A DNA stretch of 64,000 nucleotides from Verrucomicrobia bacterium Tous-C9LFEB (GCA_002304345.1 NEUU01000001.1:372001-436000), one strand, 5' to 3'; shown: positions 20,179-29,556, counted from the stretch's first letter. The notes: generated from the sequence alone by a model not told the origin. Translations and numbers: made by a program.

Positions 20179-20231
20179 CCTAGCGGACGGCAGTAGCTGG
20201 CTGGCGAGGCTCGCCTCTATGTATTGCCGTC
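20179..20231. repeat. Cruciform repeat upstream of hisA
   Basis: Inverted arms GACGGCA (20186-20192) and TGCCGTC (20225-20231) enclose a GC-rich palindrome GGCGAGGCTCGCC (20203-20215). The outer block TCCTAGCGGACGGCA recurs directly upstream of the guaA ATG at about 24509-24523. In both cases the transcript reads CCGCTAGGAC just before the start codon, so the repeat also supplies the AGGA ribosome-binding sequence. Confidence 0.7.
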
Positions 20232-20251
20232 GTCCTTTCGTAATAGTTGAA

Positions 20252-20917
20252 TTAAGAATCGATACCAGGGGTGCTGGTGAGTTTTGTTTTAAGAGATTGT
20301 TTTTGTTCGGTCAGATCGACGAAGTTTTTAACCAGTTGCAGTCCGGCCTTCTGGCTTTTTTCGGGGTGAAACTGCGTGGCGACGAGATTTCCCTTGGTCA
20401 CGGCCGCGGTGAACGTGACGCCGTAATCGGTTTCGAGCGCAACAATGGAGCGGTCCACTCCCTGCGGATAGTAGCTGTGCACGAAATAGAAAAACGTGCC
20501 GTCGCTGATCCCCTTCAGGAAAGGGGACTTCTGCTTGACCGCAACCGTATTCCAGCCGATCTGCGGGACTTTCAATTTCGGATCGGTGAATTTCACCACG
20601 CGGCCCTTGAAAATACCAAGGCCCTCGATGCCCGGCGTTTCTTCGCTCGATTCGAAAAGCATCTGGTAGCCGACACAGATACCGAAGAACGGCTTGTCTG
20701 CCGCGACCCATTCCTTCACCGCGTCCCACATGCCAATGGCGCGCAGGCCCTTGATGCAGTCACCGAACGCGCCCACACCGGGAAGAACAAGGCCGGAGAG
20801 GTCCGTCATGTCCTGCGGCGAACGCACCCAGCGCGTTTCCGCGCCGCTGGCTTGGAACGCCTTCTCGACGCTGCGCAGATTGCCGATCTCGTAATTAATG
20901 ATGCCGATAGTGCTCAT
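20252..20917 (-). CDS. hisH: Imidazole glycerol phosphate synthase, glutaminase subunit
   Basis: A 221-residue class I glutamine amidotransferase. The nucleophile Cys is in FFGICVGYQMLFE, and the His/Glu pair in ATQFHPEKS. The N-terminus MSTIGIINYEIGNLRSV is typical of HisH. It supplies ammonia to HisF, which is not in the window. It lies between hisB (18 bp upstream) and hisA. The C-terminus is extended by about 15 residues of charged sequence. Confidence 0.95.
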   Translation of the reverse strand: MSTIGIINYEIGNLRSVEKAFQASGAETRWVRSPQDMTDLSGLVLPGVGAFGDCIKGLRAIGMWDAVKEWVAADKPFFGICVGYQMLFESSEETPGIEGLGIFKGRVVKFTDPKLKVPQIGWNTVAVKQKSPFLKGISDGTFFYFVHSYYPQGVDRSIVALETDYGVTFTAAVTKGNLVATQFHPEKSQKAGLQLVKNFVDLTEQKQSLKTKLTSTPGIDS

Positions 20918-20935
20918 GGCTCTGGCAATATAGCA

Positions 20936-21538
20936 CTAAAGCATGCCCTTGGTGCTCGGAATGCCCTTCACGCGCGGATCCCGTTGCACGGCAATATCAA
21001 GCGCCTTGGCGAGTCCCTTGAAGACGCCTTCAATCAAGTGATGGGTTTCGCTCGTGTAGAGCACTTCGGCATGGAGGGTCATTCCGGCATGCTGCGCCAG
21101 TCCGCGGAGAAATTCCTCGGTCAACTGCGCGGGAAAATCCCCCGCGCGGAGGCGAATCATTTCCAGTCCCGGCGGGACGCGGAAAACGACGAGCGGGCGA
21201 CCACTAAAATCGAGCGCGACGCGCACGAGTGTTTCATCCATCGGCAGATAAAAGAAGCCGTAGCGGCGGATGCCCTTTTTGTCGCCGAGCGCCTTGTGCA
21301 GCGCTTGACCGAGGGCGATGCCAGTGTCTTCAACCGTGTGGTGAAAATCGACATCGATGTCACCTTTGACTTTGAGTTCGAGGTCAAAGAGCGCGTGCTT
21401 GGTCAGCAACGTCAGCATGTGATCGAAAAAAGGAATCCCGGTCTTGATTGTGGACTTGCCGGAGCCGTCGACATTGAGCTTGAGCGTGATGTCGGTCTCG
21501 CCGGTCTTGCGGGAAATAGTAGCCGTACGTGATTTCAT
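20936..21538 (-). CDS. hisB: Imidazoleglycerol-phosphate dehydratase
   Basis: A 200-residue monofunctional dehydratase with the metal-binding signatures FFDHMLTLL, DVDFHHTVEDTGI, DETLVRVALDFSGRP and YTSETHHLIEGVFKGLAKAL. There is no histidinol-phosphatase fusion. It catalyses step six of histidine synthesis in the cytoplasm. It is separated from the upstream hisD by a 109-bp interval containing a palindromic repeat. Confidence 0.95.
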   Translation of the reverse strand: MKSRTATISRKTGETDITLKLNVDGSGKSTIKTGIPFFDHMLTLLTKHALFDLELKVKGDIDVDFHHTVEDTGIALGQALHKALGDKKGIRRYGFFYLPMDETLVRVALDFSGRPLVVFRVPPGLEMIRLRAGDFPAQLTEEFLRGLAQHAGMTLHAEVLYTSETHHLIEGVFKGLAKALDIAVQRDPRVKGIPSTKGML

Positions 21539-21545
21539 AAGAGAG

Positions 21546-21645
21546 AGTCCACAGATTACGCAGATTGCCGCAGATTATAAAATGCAATTTATTCAGAAGT
21601 TAGGCTCTCCTAAAATCTGTGTAACTCGGCGTAATCTGCGGACTT
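21546..21645. repeat. Inverted repeat between hisD and hisB
   Basis: Arms of about 30 bp (about 21546-21576 and 21616-21645) match imperfectly. The left arm begins GTCCACAGATTACGCAGATT and the right arm, read on the minus strand, begins GTCCGCAGATTACGCCGAGT. The tract starts just past the hisD stop codon. Similar CAGATTACGCAGATT repeats are known as dispersed intergenic sequences in several bacterial phyla. It would fold into a long hairpin in a hisD-hisB transcript. Confidence 0.75.
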
Positions 21646-21647
21646 TT

Positions 21648-22922
21648 TTAATCCACCCGGATACGCGCCGACTTGGCATGAGCATCAAGCTTTTCGAGTC
21701 CAGCCAGAATCGCGATATTCGGCGCGGCCTTGCGGATGGATTCCTTTGAGTATTCCACGATGCTGGTGCGTTTGTAGAACTGGTCGACGGTGAGGCCGGG
21801 GAACGACTTGGCCGCGCCGCCGGTGGGCAAGGTATGGCTGGGACCCGCGATATAATCGCCCGCCGCGACGGGAGAGTAATTACCGACAAAGATGGCTCCG
21901 GAATTGCGCATCGTTTTCGCGAGAGCGCGACCGTTTTTTACGACCAGACTGGTATGCTCCGGCGCAAAGTCTTCCACGATCTGAATGGCCTCCTTGAGAT
22001 TGCGAGTGAGGAGCAGGCGCGAGTTTTTCAGCGTCTGCGCGAGATATTCCTGTCGCTCCAATTGTGGCAGCTGCGTTTCAAGCGCCGCGACCACGGCGGC
22101 CAGCAACTTCTTGGACGCAGTGACGAAAAGAATTTGACTGCCGGGACCATGCTCGGCTTGCGCGAGTAGATCGGCGGCGATGAAGTCGGGACGCGCGGAG
22201 TCATCGGCGATCACGGCGATTTCGCTCGGGCCGGGAAGTTGATCGATCGCGACCGCGCCGAGGACTTGGCGCTTGGCTTCGACGACGTACTTGTTGCCGG
22301 GACCAAAAATCTTATTCACGCGCTTGATCGTCTTCGTGCCATAGGCGAGGGCCGCCATGGCATGTGCGCCACCGACCTGATAAATCTCCGTCGCGCCCGC
22401 CAGGCGCAGCGTGTAGAGCATGAGATCATTCACCGGAGGTGGCGTCGCCACGACGATCTCCGGCACGCCCGCTGCCTTGGCGATGGCAACCGTCATGATC
22501 GCGGTTGACACGAGTGGGGCGGAAAAGCCGGGGACATTGACGCCGACGCGCTGGAACGGGTGATAAATCTCGCCGACCGTCGCGCCTTCGCGATTCTTGC
22601 GATTCCACGCCTTCGGCAGATTCGCCTTCGCGAAAGCGGTGACATTCGCGAGGGAATGATTCAGCGCCCCCTTGGCTTTGGCCTCAGGCGTGATCGATTT
22701 GCGCGTGACGAGGAAATCCTTCGCCTTGATGTTCTTCTTGTCGAACTTGGCCGTGAACGCTTCCAAGGCTTTGTCGCCATTGGCGCGCACTTCGTTCACA
22801 ATAGCGCGCACCGCTTCCACTACGCTTTCCTCGGGCTGCGCGGCACGGTTCAACGCCGCAAGGGTCGCGGCATAGTTTTTGTCCGTGTAGCGGACAATAC
22901 GTTCGGAAATATTCAGGCTCAT
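21648..22922 (-). CDS. hisD: Histidinol dehydrogenase
   Basis: A 424-residue protein with the HisD landmarks: the nucleotide-site IFGPGNKYVVEAKRQV block, the GPSEIAVIADDSARPDFIAADLLAQAEHGP segment with the metal and catalytic residues, and the C-terminal GPSHTLPTGGAAK. It performs the final two oxidations of histidine synthesis. It is the first his gene in the run, directly after guaA, with a short palindrome between the two. Confidence 0.95.
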   Translation of the reverse strand: MSLNISERIVRYTDKNYAATLAALNRAAQPEESVVEAVRAIVNEVRANGDKALEAFTAKFDKKNIKAKDFLVTRKSITPEAKAKGALNHSLANVTAFAKANLPKAWNRKNREGATVGEIYHPFQRVGVNVPGFSAPLVSTAIMTVAIAKAAGVPEIVVATPPPVNDLMLYTLRLAGATEIYQVGGAHAMAALAYGTKTIKRVNKIFGPGNKYVVEAKRQVLGAVAIDQLPGPSEIAVIADDSARPDFIAADLLAQAEHGPGSQILFVTASKKLLAAVVAALETQLPQLERQEYLAQTLKNSRLLLTRNLKEAIQIVEDFAPEHTSLVVKNGRALAKTMRNSGAIFVGNYSPVAAGDYIAGPSHTLPTGGAAKSFPGLTVDQFYKRTSIVEYSKESIRKAAPNIAILAGLEKLDAHAKSARIRVD

Positions 22923-22929
22923 ACTCAGG

Positions 22930-22952
22930 ATCTCAAATTTGAAATTTGAGAT
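22930..22952. repeat. Perfect 23-bp palindrome between guaA and hisD
   Basis: Eleven-base arms ATCTCAAATTT and AAATTTGAGAT flank a single central base, followed by a further partial copy (ATTTCAAAT). It lies between the guaA stop at 22964 and the hisD start at 22922. AT-rich palindromes of this kind are common dispersed intergenic repeats. No T-tract follows on the minus strand, so a terminator role is not supported. Confidence 0.75.
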
Positions 22953-22963
22953 TTCAAATTATT

Positions 22964-24505
22964 TTATTCCCACTCAATCGTGGCCGGCGGTTTCGAGGAA
23001 ATATCATACACCACGCGGTTCACACCCTTGACCTCGTTGATGATGCGGCTCGACATGTTGCCGAGCACATCCTGATCGATCTTCACCCAGTTGGCGGTCA
23101 TGCCGTCCTGGCTCTGGACGATACGAATGGCGATGGTGTAATCGTAGGTGCGTTCGTCGCCCATGACGCCGACGCTGCGAACCGGCAAGAGAACGGCAAA
23201 CGATTGCCAGACCTTGTAGTACCAGCCCGACTTTTTCATCTCTTCGATGACGACACGGTCCGCATCGCGCAGGATGCGCAGCTTTTCCTTGGTGATGTCG
23301 CCGAGGCAACGCACCGCGAGGCCGGGACCGGGGAAGGGGTGACGCCAGACCATTTCTTTCGGCAGGCCGAGTTCTTCGCCCACGAGACGGACCTCATCCT
23401 TGAAAAGCTGGCGGAGCGGTTCGACGAGGGCGAACTTCATGTTCTTCGGAAGACCGCCGACATTGTGGTGGCTCTTGATCACGGCGGCGGGATTATCGCC
23501 AATGGCGACGCTCTCGATCACGTCCGGGTACAGCGTGCCCTGCGCGAGGAATTTCGCCTTGCCGACCTTCTTTGTGGCGCGTTGGAATTCGTAAACGAAC
23601 TCATTGCCGATGATCTTGCGCTTCGTTTCGGGATCGGTGACGCCCTTCAATTTGCGCAGGAAAATGTTCTCCGCATCGGCGGTGTACAAATTCAACTTCA
23701 TGTGTTTGCCGAAGAGTTCTTCCACCTTCGCGCGTTCGTCGTGACGAAGCAGTCCGTTGTCGACAAAGATACACTCGAGCTGCTTGCCGATCGCCTTGTG
23801 CAGGAGCGCGGCCGCGACGCTGGAGTCCACCCCGCCGCTGAGGCCGAGGATGACCTTGTCCTTGCCAACCTGTCGCTTGATATCTTCGCAGGTGGACTTG
23901 ATGAATGACTTCATCGTCCAGGTCTGTTCCGCCTTGCAAACACCGAGCACGAAATTGGCGATGACTTCCTTGCCGCGCGGCGTGTGCGCCACTTCGGGAT
24001 GGAACTGGAGACCAAAGAATTTCTTTTCCTTGTGCTCAATTGCCGCATGCGGCGCATTCGTAGTTTTGCCAATCGCCACGAAGCCCTTCGGCATCTTCGT
24101 CAGGTGATCGCCGTGACTGTTCCAGATGTCGAGCGTCTTCGGTAGCTTCTTGAAAAGAGGAGACGAACCGGTGAGCTTGAGCTGGCCGGAGCCGTATTCG
24201 CGGCGATCACTCTTCTGCACCTTGCCGCCTTCCAGCAGGTGACCCATGAGTTGCATGCCGTAGCAGATGCCGAGAATCGGAAGACCGAGATCGAAAATGC
24301 GGGGATCGGGCAGGGGAGCCTTCGACGAGTAAACGCTCGACGGACCGCCGGAGAGAATAATGCCTGCGCCGCGCAGAGAGCCGATCACGCTGGCGGGAGT
24401 GTCGTACCGCAGGATTTCGGAGTAGACGTTGAGTTCGCGGACGCGACGCGCGATGACCTGCGTGTATTGCGATCCGAAGTCGAGAATGAAGATGCGGTTG
24501 CTCAT
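22964..24505 (-). CDS. guaA: GMP synthase (glutamine-hydrolysing)
   Basis: A 513-residue protein with an N-terminal class I amidotransferase domain (nucleophile Cys in [11 protein letters not shown], His in [10 protein letters not shown]), a central ATP pyrophosphatase domain ([16 protein letters not shown]) and the C-terminal dimerisation domain ending in the usual PPATIEWE. It converts XMP to GMP. It lies downstream of guaB3 with a hairpin terminator between them. The ATG is immediately preceded by a CCGCTAGGAC block shared with hisA. Confidence 0.96.
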   Translation of the reverse strand: MSNRIFILDFGSQYTQVIARRVRELNVYSEILRYDTPASVIGSLRGAGIILSGGPSSVYSSKAPLPDPRIFDLGLPILGICYGMQLMGHLLEGGKVQKSDRREYGSGQLKLTGSSPLFKKLPKTLDIWNSHGDHLTKMPKGFVAIGKTTNAPHAAIEHKEKKFFGLQFHPEVAHTPRGKEVIANFVLGVCKAEQTWTMKSFIKSTCEDIKRQVGKDKVILGLSGGVDSSVAAALLHKAIGKQLECIFVDNGLLRHDERAKVEELFGKHMKLNLYTADAENIFLRKLKGVTDPETKRKIIGNEFVYEFQRATKKVGKAKFLAQGTLYPDVIESVAIGDNPAAVIKSHHNVGGLPKNMKFALVEPLRQLFKDEVRLVGEELGLPKEMVWRHPFPGPGLAVRCLGDITKEKLRILRDADRVVIEEMKKSGWYYKVWQSFAVLLPVRSVGVMGDERTYDYTIAIRIVQSQDGMTANWVKIDQDVLGNMSSRIINEVKGVNRVVYDISSKPPATIEWE

Positions 24506-24590
24506 GGGTCCTAGCGGACGGCATTGGCTGGCTTGCTACGCTCGCCGCTTTTTGTCGTCACAAGTTATATGGGTTTCTGCTTTAAAATGA

Positions 24591-24621
24591 ATTACCCCCG
24601 ACACTAGGTATCGGGGGTAAT
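24591..24621 (-). terminator. Hairpin terminator between guaB3 and guaA
   Basis: A perfect 11-bp stem (ATTACCCCCGA at 24591-24601, TCGGGGGTAAT at 24611-24621) with a 9-nt loop lies 20 bp past the guaB3 stop. On the minus strand it is followed by CATTTTAAAG, a short T-run. It could end or attenuate guaB3 transcription before guaA. Confidence 0.7.
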
Positions 24622-24641
24622 TTCGTCAAACGACTTTGCCG

Positions 24642-25820
24642 TTATTTCGTACCCATCCCGACGGCTTGCACCATCTGGAAGAGCTTGCCTTCCGTCTTGA
24701 TGGACGGGGCAATGATGATTTCGGTTTCCTGGAACTCGCGAATCGTCGAAGCACCGACGCAGCCCATGCAGGTTGCGATGGCACCGACGAGGTTCTGGGA
24801 ACCGTCATCCACGGTGGCCGGGCCGAACAAGACTTGCTTGAGCGAGCCGGTGACGCCGACTTGGATGCGGGTACCGCGAGGCAGGTTGGCGTGAGGCGTG
24901 GCCATGCCCCAGTGGAAGCCGTGTCCCGGAGATTCTTCCGAGCGGGCAAACGCGGAACCGACCATGACGGCATCGGAACCGGCGGCGAGAGCCTTGCAAA
25001 CGTCTCCACCCTTGGACATACCGCCATCCGTGATGATCGGCACATAACGGCCGGTCTTCTTGAAGTAGGCGTCGCGGGCGGCGGCGGAATCAACCGTCGC
25101 TGTGACCTGGGGTACTCCGAGGCCGAGCACGCCACGGGACGTACAAGCGGCACCGGGGCCGACACCGATGAGAACGCCGGCAACGCCGCATTCCATCAGT
25201 TCGAGCACGACATTGTAGGTCACCGCGTTACCCACCATGACGGGGGCTTTCATCTTTTTGCAGAATCCGGCGAGGTCGAGGGATTTGTATTCCGTCGCGA
25301 TGTGGCGAACCGTCGAAACGGTCGACTGCACAACGAACACATCCACACCGGCGGCCGCCGCAATGGCGCCGTAGTGTTCCGCTTTTTGCGGGATCGAGGA
25401 AACGGCGGCAATGACGCCGGCGTCCTTCAATTCGCGGATGCGCTTGGTGATCAATTCTTCCTTGATCGGCTCCAAATACATCTTCTGGATGAGTTCCGTG
25501 ACGTGCGCCTTGTCGGCGGTCAGGATCTTTTCCAACACTTCGCGCGGGTTCTCGTAGCGAGTCTGGATGCCTTCGAGGTTGATCACGCCGAGGCCGCCGA
25601 GCTTGCCCATTTCGATGCAAAAACGAACATCGGTGACGCCGTCCATCGCGCTGGCGATGATCGGGATCTTCAACTTGATCGGCTCACCAGACGGGGTCGG
25701 GATTTCGAACGAGGTATCGACTTCGTTCGGGTTAATGGTCACCTCACCGGGCACGAGCGCAATTTCATCAAATCCGTAGGTAACACGGGCTTTACGATTT
25801 CTACCAATCCACATTCCCAT
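24642..25820 (-). CDS. guaB3: GuaB3-type IMP dehydrogenase family protein
   Basis: A 392-residue TIM-barrel protein of the IMPDH/GMPR family with no CBS-domain insertion. The catalytic loop reads GVGPGAACTSRGVLG, the GuaB3 form of the GxGSxCxT loop, with the Cys retained. The phosphate site IITDGGMSKGGDV and GSAFARSEESPG are also present. GuaB3 proteins occur in Actinobacteria, Cyanobacteria and some other phyla, and were long treated as IMPDH-like. Position next to guaA supports a role in XMP/GMP synthesis; a canonical guaB could still exist elsewhere. It starts 7 bp after a small zinc-ribbon membrane protein gene. Confidence 0.85.
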   Translation of the reverse strand: MGMWIGRNRKARVTYGFDEIALVPGEVTINPNEVDTSFEIPTPSGEPIKLKIPIIASAMDGVTDVRFCIEMGKLGGLGVINLEGIQTRYENPREVLEKILTADKAHVTELIQKMYLEPIKEELITKRIRELKDAGVIAAVSSIPQKAEHYGAIAAAAGVDVFVVQSTVSTVRHIATEYKSLDLAGFCKKMKAPVMVGNAVTYNVVLELMECGVAGVLIGVGPGAACTSRGVLGLGVPQVTATVDSAAARDAYFKKTGRYVPIITDGGMSKGGDVCKALAAGSDAVMVGSAFARSEESPGHGFHWGMATPHANLPRGTRIQVGVTGSLKQVLFGPATVDDGSQNLVGAIATCMGCVGASTIREFQETEIIIAPSIKTEGKLFQMVQAVGMGTK

Positions 25821-25827
25821 ATGCTTT

Positions 25828-26061
25828 TTATTTCTCCTTTAGTTGTTGCCGTTCCTGGACTGCCCCACATTCGGGACAGCGCAGTCGTTGGCGTAGGCTT
25901 GCGTCCGGTATTTCCGAATCACAGAACCCGCAAATAAAAATGCGACGCTCACTCAGTTCAGTCCGGCGGCGTCGCCGTAAAAAAAGAAACCACGAGCCAA
26001 AGACAACCGCAAGAAAAACCGCTAGGTAAAAGCAAAAAATTCCGCTCAACGTGTGTTTCAT
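25828..26061 (-). CDS. Small membrane protein with zinc ribbon
   Basis: A 77-residue protein with one N-terminal transmembrane segment (about residues 7-28), a basic stop-transfer run of five arginines and a cytoplasmic zinc-ribbon of two Cys pairs (CGFC and CPEC, 18 residues apart). Start and stop overlap or abut neighbours: the ATG overlaps the tonB-like stop by ATGA and the stop lies 7 bp before guaB3. I do not recognise a named family. Context suggests co-expression with the TonB set. Confidence 0.7.
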   Translation of the reverse strand: MKHTLSGIFCFYLAVFLAVVFGSWFLFLRRRRRTELSERRIFICGFCDSEIPDASLRQRLRCPECGAVQERQQLKEK

Positions 26062-26903
26062 TGGGCGGGTGCCGGAGCGGCGGTTGGGGTTGCGGCGGGA
26101 GTCGGTTCGGGTTCAAATTGCCAGTAGACAGTCACTTGCCCCCACACCAGCCCCGGATTGACTCCGGTGGCCGGTTGGAAGTGGGTCTTGCGCAGGGCCT
26201 GCAACGCCACGGCGTCGACGGCGGCCTTGCCGCAGCTTTGCTCGACGAGCACATGCGCGACACGACCGTCGGGATTCACTCCTACGCGGAGGATCGTCGC
26301 GCCCGCTTCGGTCAGCAGACTGGAAGCCTGTTTCGGCAATGTCGGCAGCGGCGTGATGGCGCGCGCAGACAGAGCGGGATCAAGCGAAAGCGTGGTCGTC
26401 GGTTTCGCAGTGGACGTTTTACTATCCGCGTAAGCGAAGATTTGCCGTGGCGGTTCCATCATGGCTCCGGCGCGTTCGGTGAGGGACGGCAGTCCATCCG
26501 GCAAAAAGCTGATCTTGTCATCCCGCACAGGCAATGTCACCGGTTGAGCGGCGGGAATGGAGTCATGTTTGATTGGCGTGATCTCGATCTTGGCCGTATC
26601 GATGACCGGATCGCGCGGACGAATCAGCAGACTCGGGTCCTCCAGCGCGTACCAGAACCGCAGGCTGGTGCGGTTCACGGGGGCTTGGCTGAGGGTTTCC
26701 GTCAGCGTCACATGCACACGCGAAGCGGTTCGGATCGGCGGCTGCGGATAGGTGATCTGGATGAACGAAAACGCCGCCACATGCAGCAGCCCCACCAGCA
26801 ACAGGAAAAGTCCAAGGCGGCGCTTTTCCGGCGGGACGACATCGAAGAGTGGTTCGATCGTCAGCGCTTTGGCGAGTTGCGGGAGCTTATTGATTGGATC
26901 CAT
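26058..26903 (-). CDS. TonB-family energy transducer
   Basis: About 281 residues: one transmembrane segment near residues 30-48, a middle region poor in the usual Pro/Lys repeats, and a TonB-type C-terminal domain (ATILRVGVNPDGRVAHVLV, then AVDAVALQALRKTHFQPA), ending in a Pro/Ala/Thr-rich tail. It would couple the ExbB-ExbD proton channel to outer-membrane receptors. The start at 26903 (MDPINKLPQ) overlaps the exbD end by 17 bp. The unusual feature is the Pro/Ala tail after the C-terminal domain, where TonB normally ends. Confidence 0.8.
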   Translation of the reverse strand: MDPINKLPQLAKALTIEPLFDVVPPEKRRLGLFLLLVGLLHVAAFSFIQITYPQPPIRTASRVHVTLTETLSQAPVNRTSLRFWYALEDPSLLIRPRDPVIDTAKIEITPIKHDSIPAAQPVTLPVRDDKISFLPDGLPSLTERAGAMMEPPRQIFAYADSKTSTAKPTTTLSLDPALSARAITPLPTLPKQASSLLTEAGATILRVGVNPDGRVAHVLVEQSCGKAAVDAVALQALRKTHFQPATGVNPGLVWGQVTVYWQFEPEPTPAATPTAAPAPAQ

Positions 26904-27348
26904 CGGCTTGCTGCGTGGCGATGACGACGGAAAGCCCGTTCGCCATGGCCGCATTCATAATATCGGTGAGCAGTCCCAGGGGGACATCCTTGTCCGCCTT
27001 GAGCACGAGCGGGGTATTGGTCCGCTTTTTATTCAGTTGCTGCAAGGCCTTCTGCAAATCCGGCAAGGCCAGGATCTGGTCGTTGAAGAAGATGACCGGC
27101 TGCCGGGGCATCGCGACGCCCGTGGTGGGATCGCGCCGTTCGGCTTCGAGCATCACGGAGACAATAAAGGTATTCGACGGTGCGCCCGTGCCATAAAGAC
27201 TGCGCGGCGGATCGACCCGGATGCCGGGCTGCAGGACGAACGTCGAGCCGAGCATGAAAAAGAGGAGCAGAAGCAGGACCACCCCAATGAGCGGAGCCAT
27301 ATCGATGGGACCACGGAGCGGTTGAAAGTGACGGGGCAATTTGATCAT
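26887..27348 (-). CDS. exbD: ExbD/TolR-family biopolymer transport protein
   Basis: A 153-residue protein with a single transmembrane helix (about residues 16-36, preceded by GPIDMAPLIGVV containing the conserved Asp of the proton path) and a periplasmic domain with the ExbD-like VLKADKDVPLGLLTDIMNAA segment. It pairs with the ExbB-like protein at 29557-30276, but a lyase gene lies between them. A 158-bp gap upstream contains the AT-rich tract TTTTTGTTATATCC on the minus strand, which could hold its own promoter. Confidence 0.85.
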   Translation of the reverse strand: MIKLPRHFQPLRGPIDMAPLIGVVLLLLLFFMLGSTFVLQPGIRVDPPRSLYGTGAPSNTFIVSVMLEAERRDPTTGVAMPRQPVIFFNDQILALPDLQKALQQLNKKRTNTPLVLKADKDVPLGLLTDIMNAAMANGLSVVIATQQADGSNQ

Positions 27349-27506
27349 GACCGGGCACCTCGGTGACTTGTCCGCAGGGAAAAAAGCGGAGACTGTGGTG
27401 ACGTTAATTGACCCATAGTTGGATATAACAAAAAGAGTGACCTCTGGCTAGAGGGAAAATGAAGCGATCGAAATGGGGGCAGCTTAAGCCACACTCGATG
27501 CGGGAA

Positions 27507-29546
27507 TTACGGTGAGGATTTGATCGGCGTCAATCGCGTGACGAACGTCGCTTCGCGTCCGGGGATCTCCAGATAAAAACCCGTCCGTCGCGCGGGCGGC
27601 TGGTCGGGAGAGGAACCGGTGTAGAGCGTGAATTCGCCGGGCATGGAAAACTCCACGCGCAGCACGAGATTTTTCGGAAAGGTCACGTCAATGGCCGCGT
27701 GATCCTTGAACGTTGCCGCACGGACCTCCTTCCAATATTTGAAAGCCTCCGGACGTCCCTCCGCGAAATTGGTCACGGGTTGAAATGCCTCGCTGAGCTG
27801 CGCCTTGCCCTGAAGATGCAGCGCCAATCCGAGTTGCGCAGGAGTCGCTGCTGTGGAGGTGATGGTGGCTTCGTCAATCAACGTGTCGCCTTCAATGCGC
27901 AATGTCCGCCTCGCGCTGGCATCCGGTCGATACTGCGGTTGTTCGGCGGACATGAGAGCCGTCTCGGGATCGAAGCGCATCATCGTTCCGCGATGCCACG
28001 ACTCCTCGCCCTCGCCATTCATCAGCGGCACATTATGGGTGAGCCCCCGGCGATAGTAGCCGCTGGAGAGGGGCGAACCGTAACCAACGGTGCCCGCATC
28101 GTGGGTGATATCGATGCCATTGTAGGAGGCGGACCAATTGAGCGCCTCGTCCTGCGCGTGAGAACGGGCGAGTTGCCCATAGTGGAAAAACACCTGCCAG
28201 GGACCGCTGACGAGTTGCGCAAAGCGAGTCGATTCGAGGTGCGACGAGGACACCTTCGGCAGGCTGTAATCACCCAGAATCAAAGGCCGGGGATCGACCA
28301 GCGTGTCCCATGTCTTGGCGGCTTGCGCTTGCTTGAGTCCAATCATGGTCGGCCACACGCGGGAGGCTTGTTGCAGAAGCGAGTAGGGGATGCGTGGCAG
28401 TCCGGTCTGGTCTGCGGGATTGGGCAGGGTGCCATCCGGAAAGCGAATGGTGAGCGGAGCCAGCATCATGTTTTCGATAATGGCGGACTCGGCTTGCAGA
28501 CGATCCTGTTGTCCCAGTAAATCCGCCAGTTCGAAAAGCGGCAGCGTGGCCAGCACGACGAACGAGTTGTAGCCCATCGATTGCTCGTACCAGAAATAGT
28601 CACTCGTCACGCCCTGCCGGATCTGCTCGCGCAAGCCATACTTCCCGTCGACCACGCGCCGCCACATCTCCTCATCTTTGTAGAGCAATGCCACGCCCGC
28701 TTGCGCCGAGCGGTGCCAGGTGGCGATGTTGTGGATGGTTTGAAACGAGCGATCGAGGAGCTCCACTTCGGGCTTGAGCAACTGGTCGAACCACATTTGC
28801 CGCCGTTCCGGCCCGGCCCAATCGAAAAGCAGTCGAGTCGTTTCGGTCAGCTTGGTCAACATCCCGGCATCGTCCAGACTCTGGCAGCCGAGCCGGGCGT
28901 AATTGCCCTTGGCCTTGGTGATCGGCCATTGCGCGAGATTTGTGGCGTAGAAGTCGAGTTGACTCGCCGCCCATTCGGCGTAGCGCGTTTCGCCCGTCAG
29001 ACGATACAGCCGCGCCGCCTCAATCATCTGCTCCAGATGTTTGCCGCGAAAGCGATACACCCAGGCGTCCAACAGCTTCGGCGTAATCTCCACCGGCGCG
29101 CCCGATTTGTCGGTGAAGGTCTTCACTTCCTCGCCGGGAATGGCTTCCGTCCAGACCAGAAAAGAACCGTCCTTCGGGCTCACGAAATCATGATGCCAGC
29201 CCGCTTTCCATCCGGCGCGATCCTGGTGTTTGGCCATCCATTGATCCACCGCCACGCGTCGTTTGGCCAGCCAGTCTTTCCACTCGGACGAATCGGCGAC
29301 ACGCGACCGCGCCCCGTCCCAATCCTCACTCGCGGCTTGATGCAGTCTTCCCGGCGTTCGCGGCATCTTAAGCTCGGACAGGAATTTTTCCGGCTCGGTT
29401 TTCGGAAACGGAGGCAATGCCTCGCCGCCTTGGGTCCATGAGGGTTTCGCCGCGGGATCAACCGGAGCTTGGGCGCGTGCGACATTCGGATTTCCTCCCA
29501 ACCAAGCCAGGAGAAGCAGGAATGGCAGCGAAAGGAATCGATGCAA
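27507..29546 (-). CDS. Secreted heparinase II/III-like polysaccharide lyase
   Basis: A 679-residue protein with a Sec signal peptide (about residues 1-25, cleavage near ARA-QA). The N-terminal two thirds look like an alpha/alpha toroid (repeated helices; HNIATWHRSAQAG and YEQSMGYNSFVVLA), and the C-terminal part like the beta-sandwich of heparinase II/III enzymes (NGIDITHDAGTVGYG, then YYRRGLTHNVPLMNGEGEE). It probably cleaves uronic-acid polysaccharides in the periplasm or outside the cell; the exact substrate is not readable. Its placement 10 bp downstream of exbB and before exbD-tonB suggests a link to TonB-dependent glycan uptake. Confidence 0.75.
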   Translation of the reverse strand: MHRFLSLPFLLLLAWLGGNPNVARAQAPVDPAAKPSWTQGGEALPPFPKTEPEKFLSELKMPRTPGRLHQAASEDWDGARSRVADSSEWKDWLAKRRVAVDQWMAKHQDRAGWKAGWHHDFVSPKDGSFLVWTEAIPGEEVKTFTDKSGAPVEITPKLLDAWVYRFRGKHLEQMIEAARLYRLTGETRYAEWAASQLDFYATNLAQWPITKAKGNYARLGCQSLDDAGMLTKLTETTRLLFDWAGPERRQMWFDQLLKPEVELLDRSFQTIHNIATWHRSAQAGVALLYKDEEMWRRVVDGKYGLREQIRQGVTSDYFWYEQSMGYNSFVVLATLPLFELADLLGQQDRLQAESAIIENMMLAPLTIRFPDGTLPNPADQTGLPRIPYSLLQQASRVWPTMIGLKQAQAAKTWDTLVDPRPLILGDYSLPKVSSSHLESTRFAQLVSGPWQVFFHYGQLARSHAQDEALNWSASYNGIDITHDAGTVGYGSPLSSGYYRRGLTHNVPLMNGEGEESWHRGTMMRFDPETALMSAEQPQYRPDASARRTLRIEGDTLIDEATITSTAATPAQLGLALHLQGKAQLSEAFQPVTNFAEGRPEAFKYWKEVRAATFKDHAAIDVTFPKNLVLRVEFSMPGEFTLYTGSSPDQPPARRTGFYLEIPGREATFVTRLTPIKSSP

Positions 29547-29556
29547 GGGGAGAAGA

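Noticed and set aside
24591-24621. Purine riboswitch between guaB3 and guaA
   Set aside because: Only a simple hairpin is present, with no three-way-junction aptamer; a terminator explains it.
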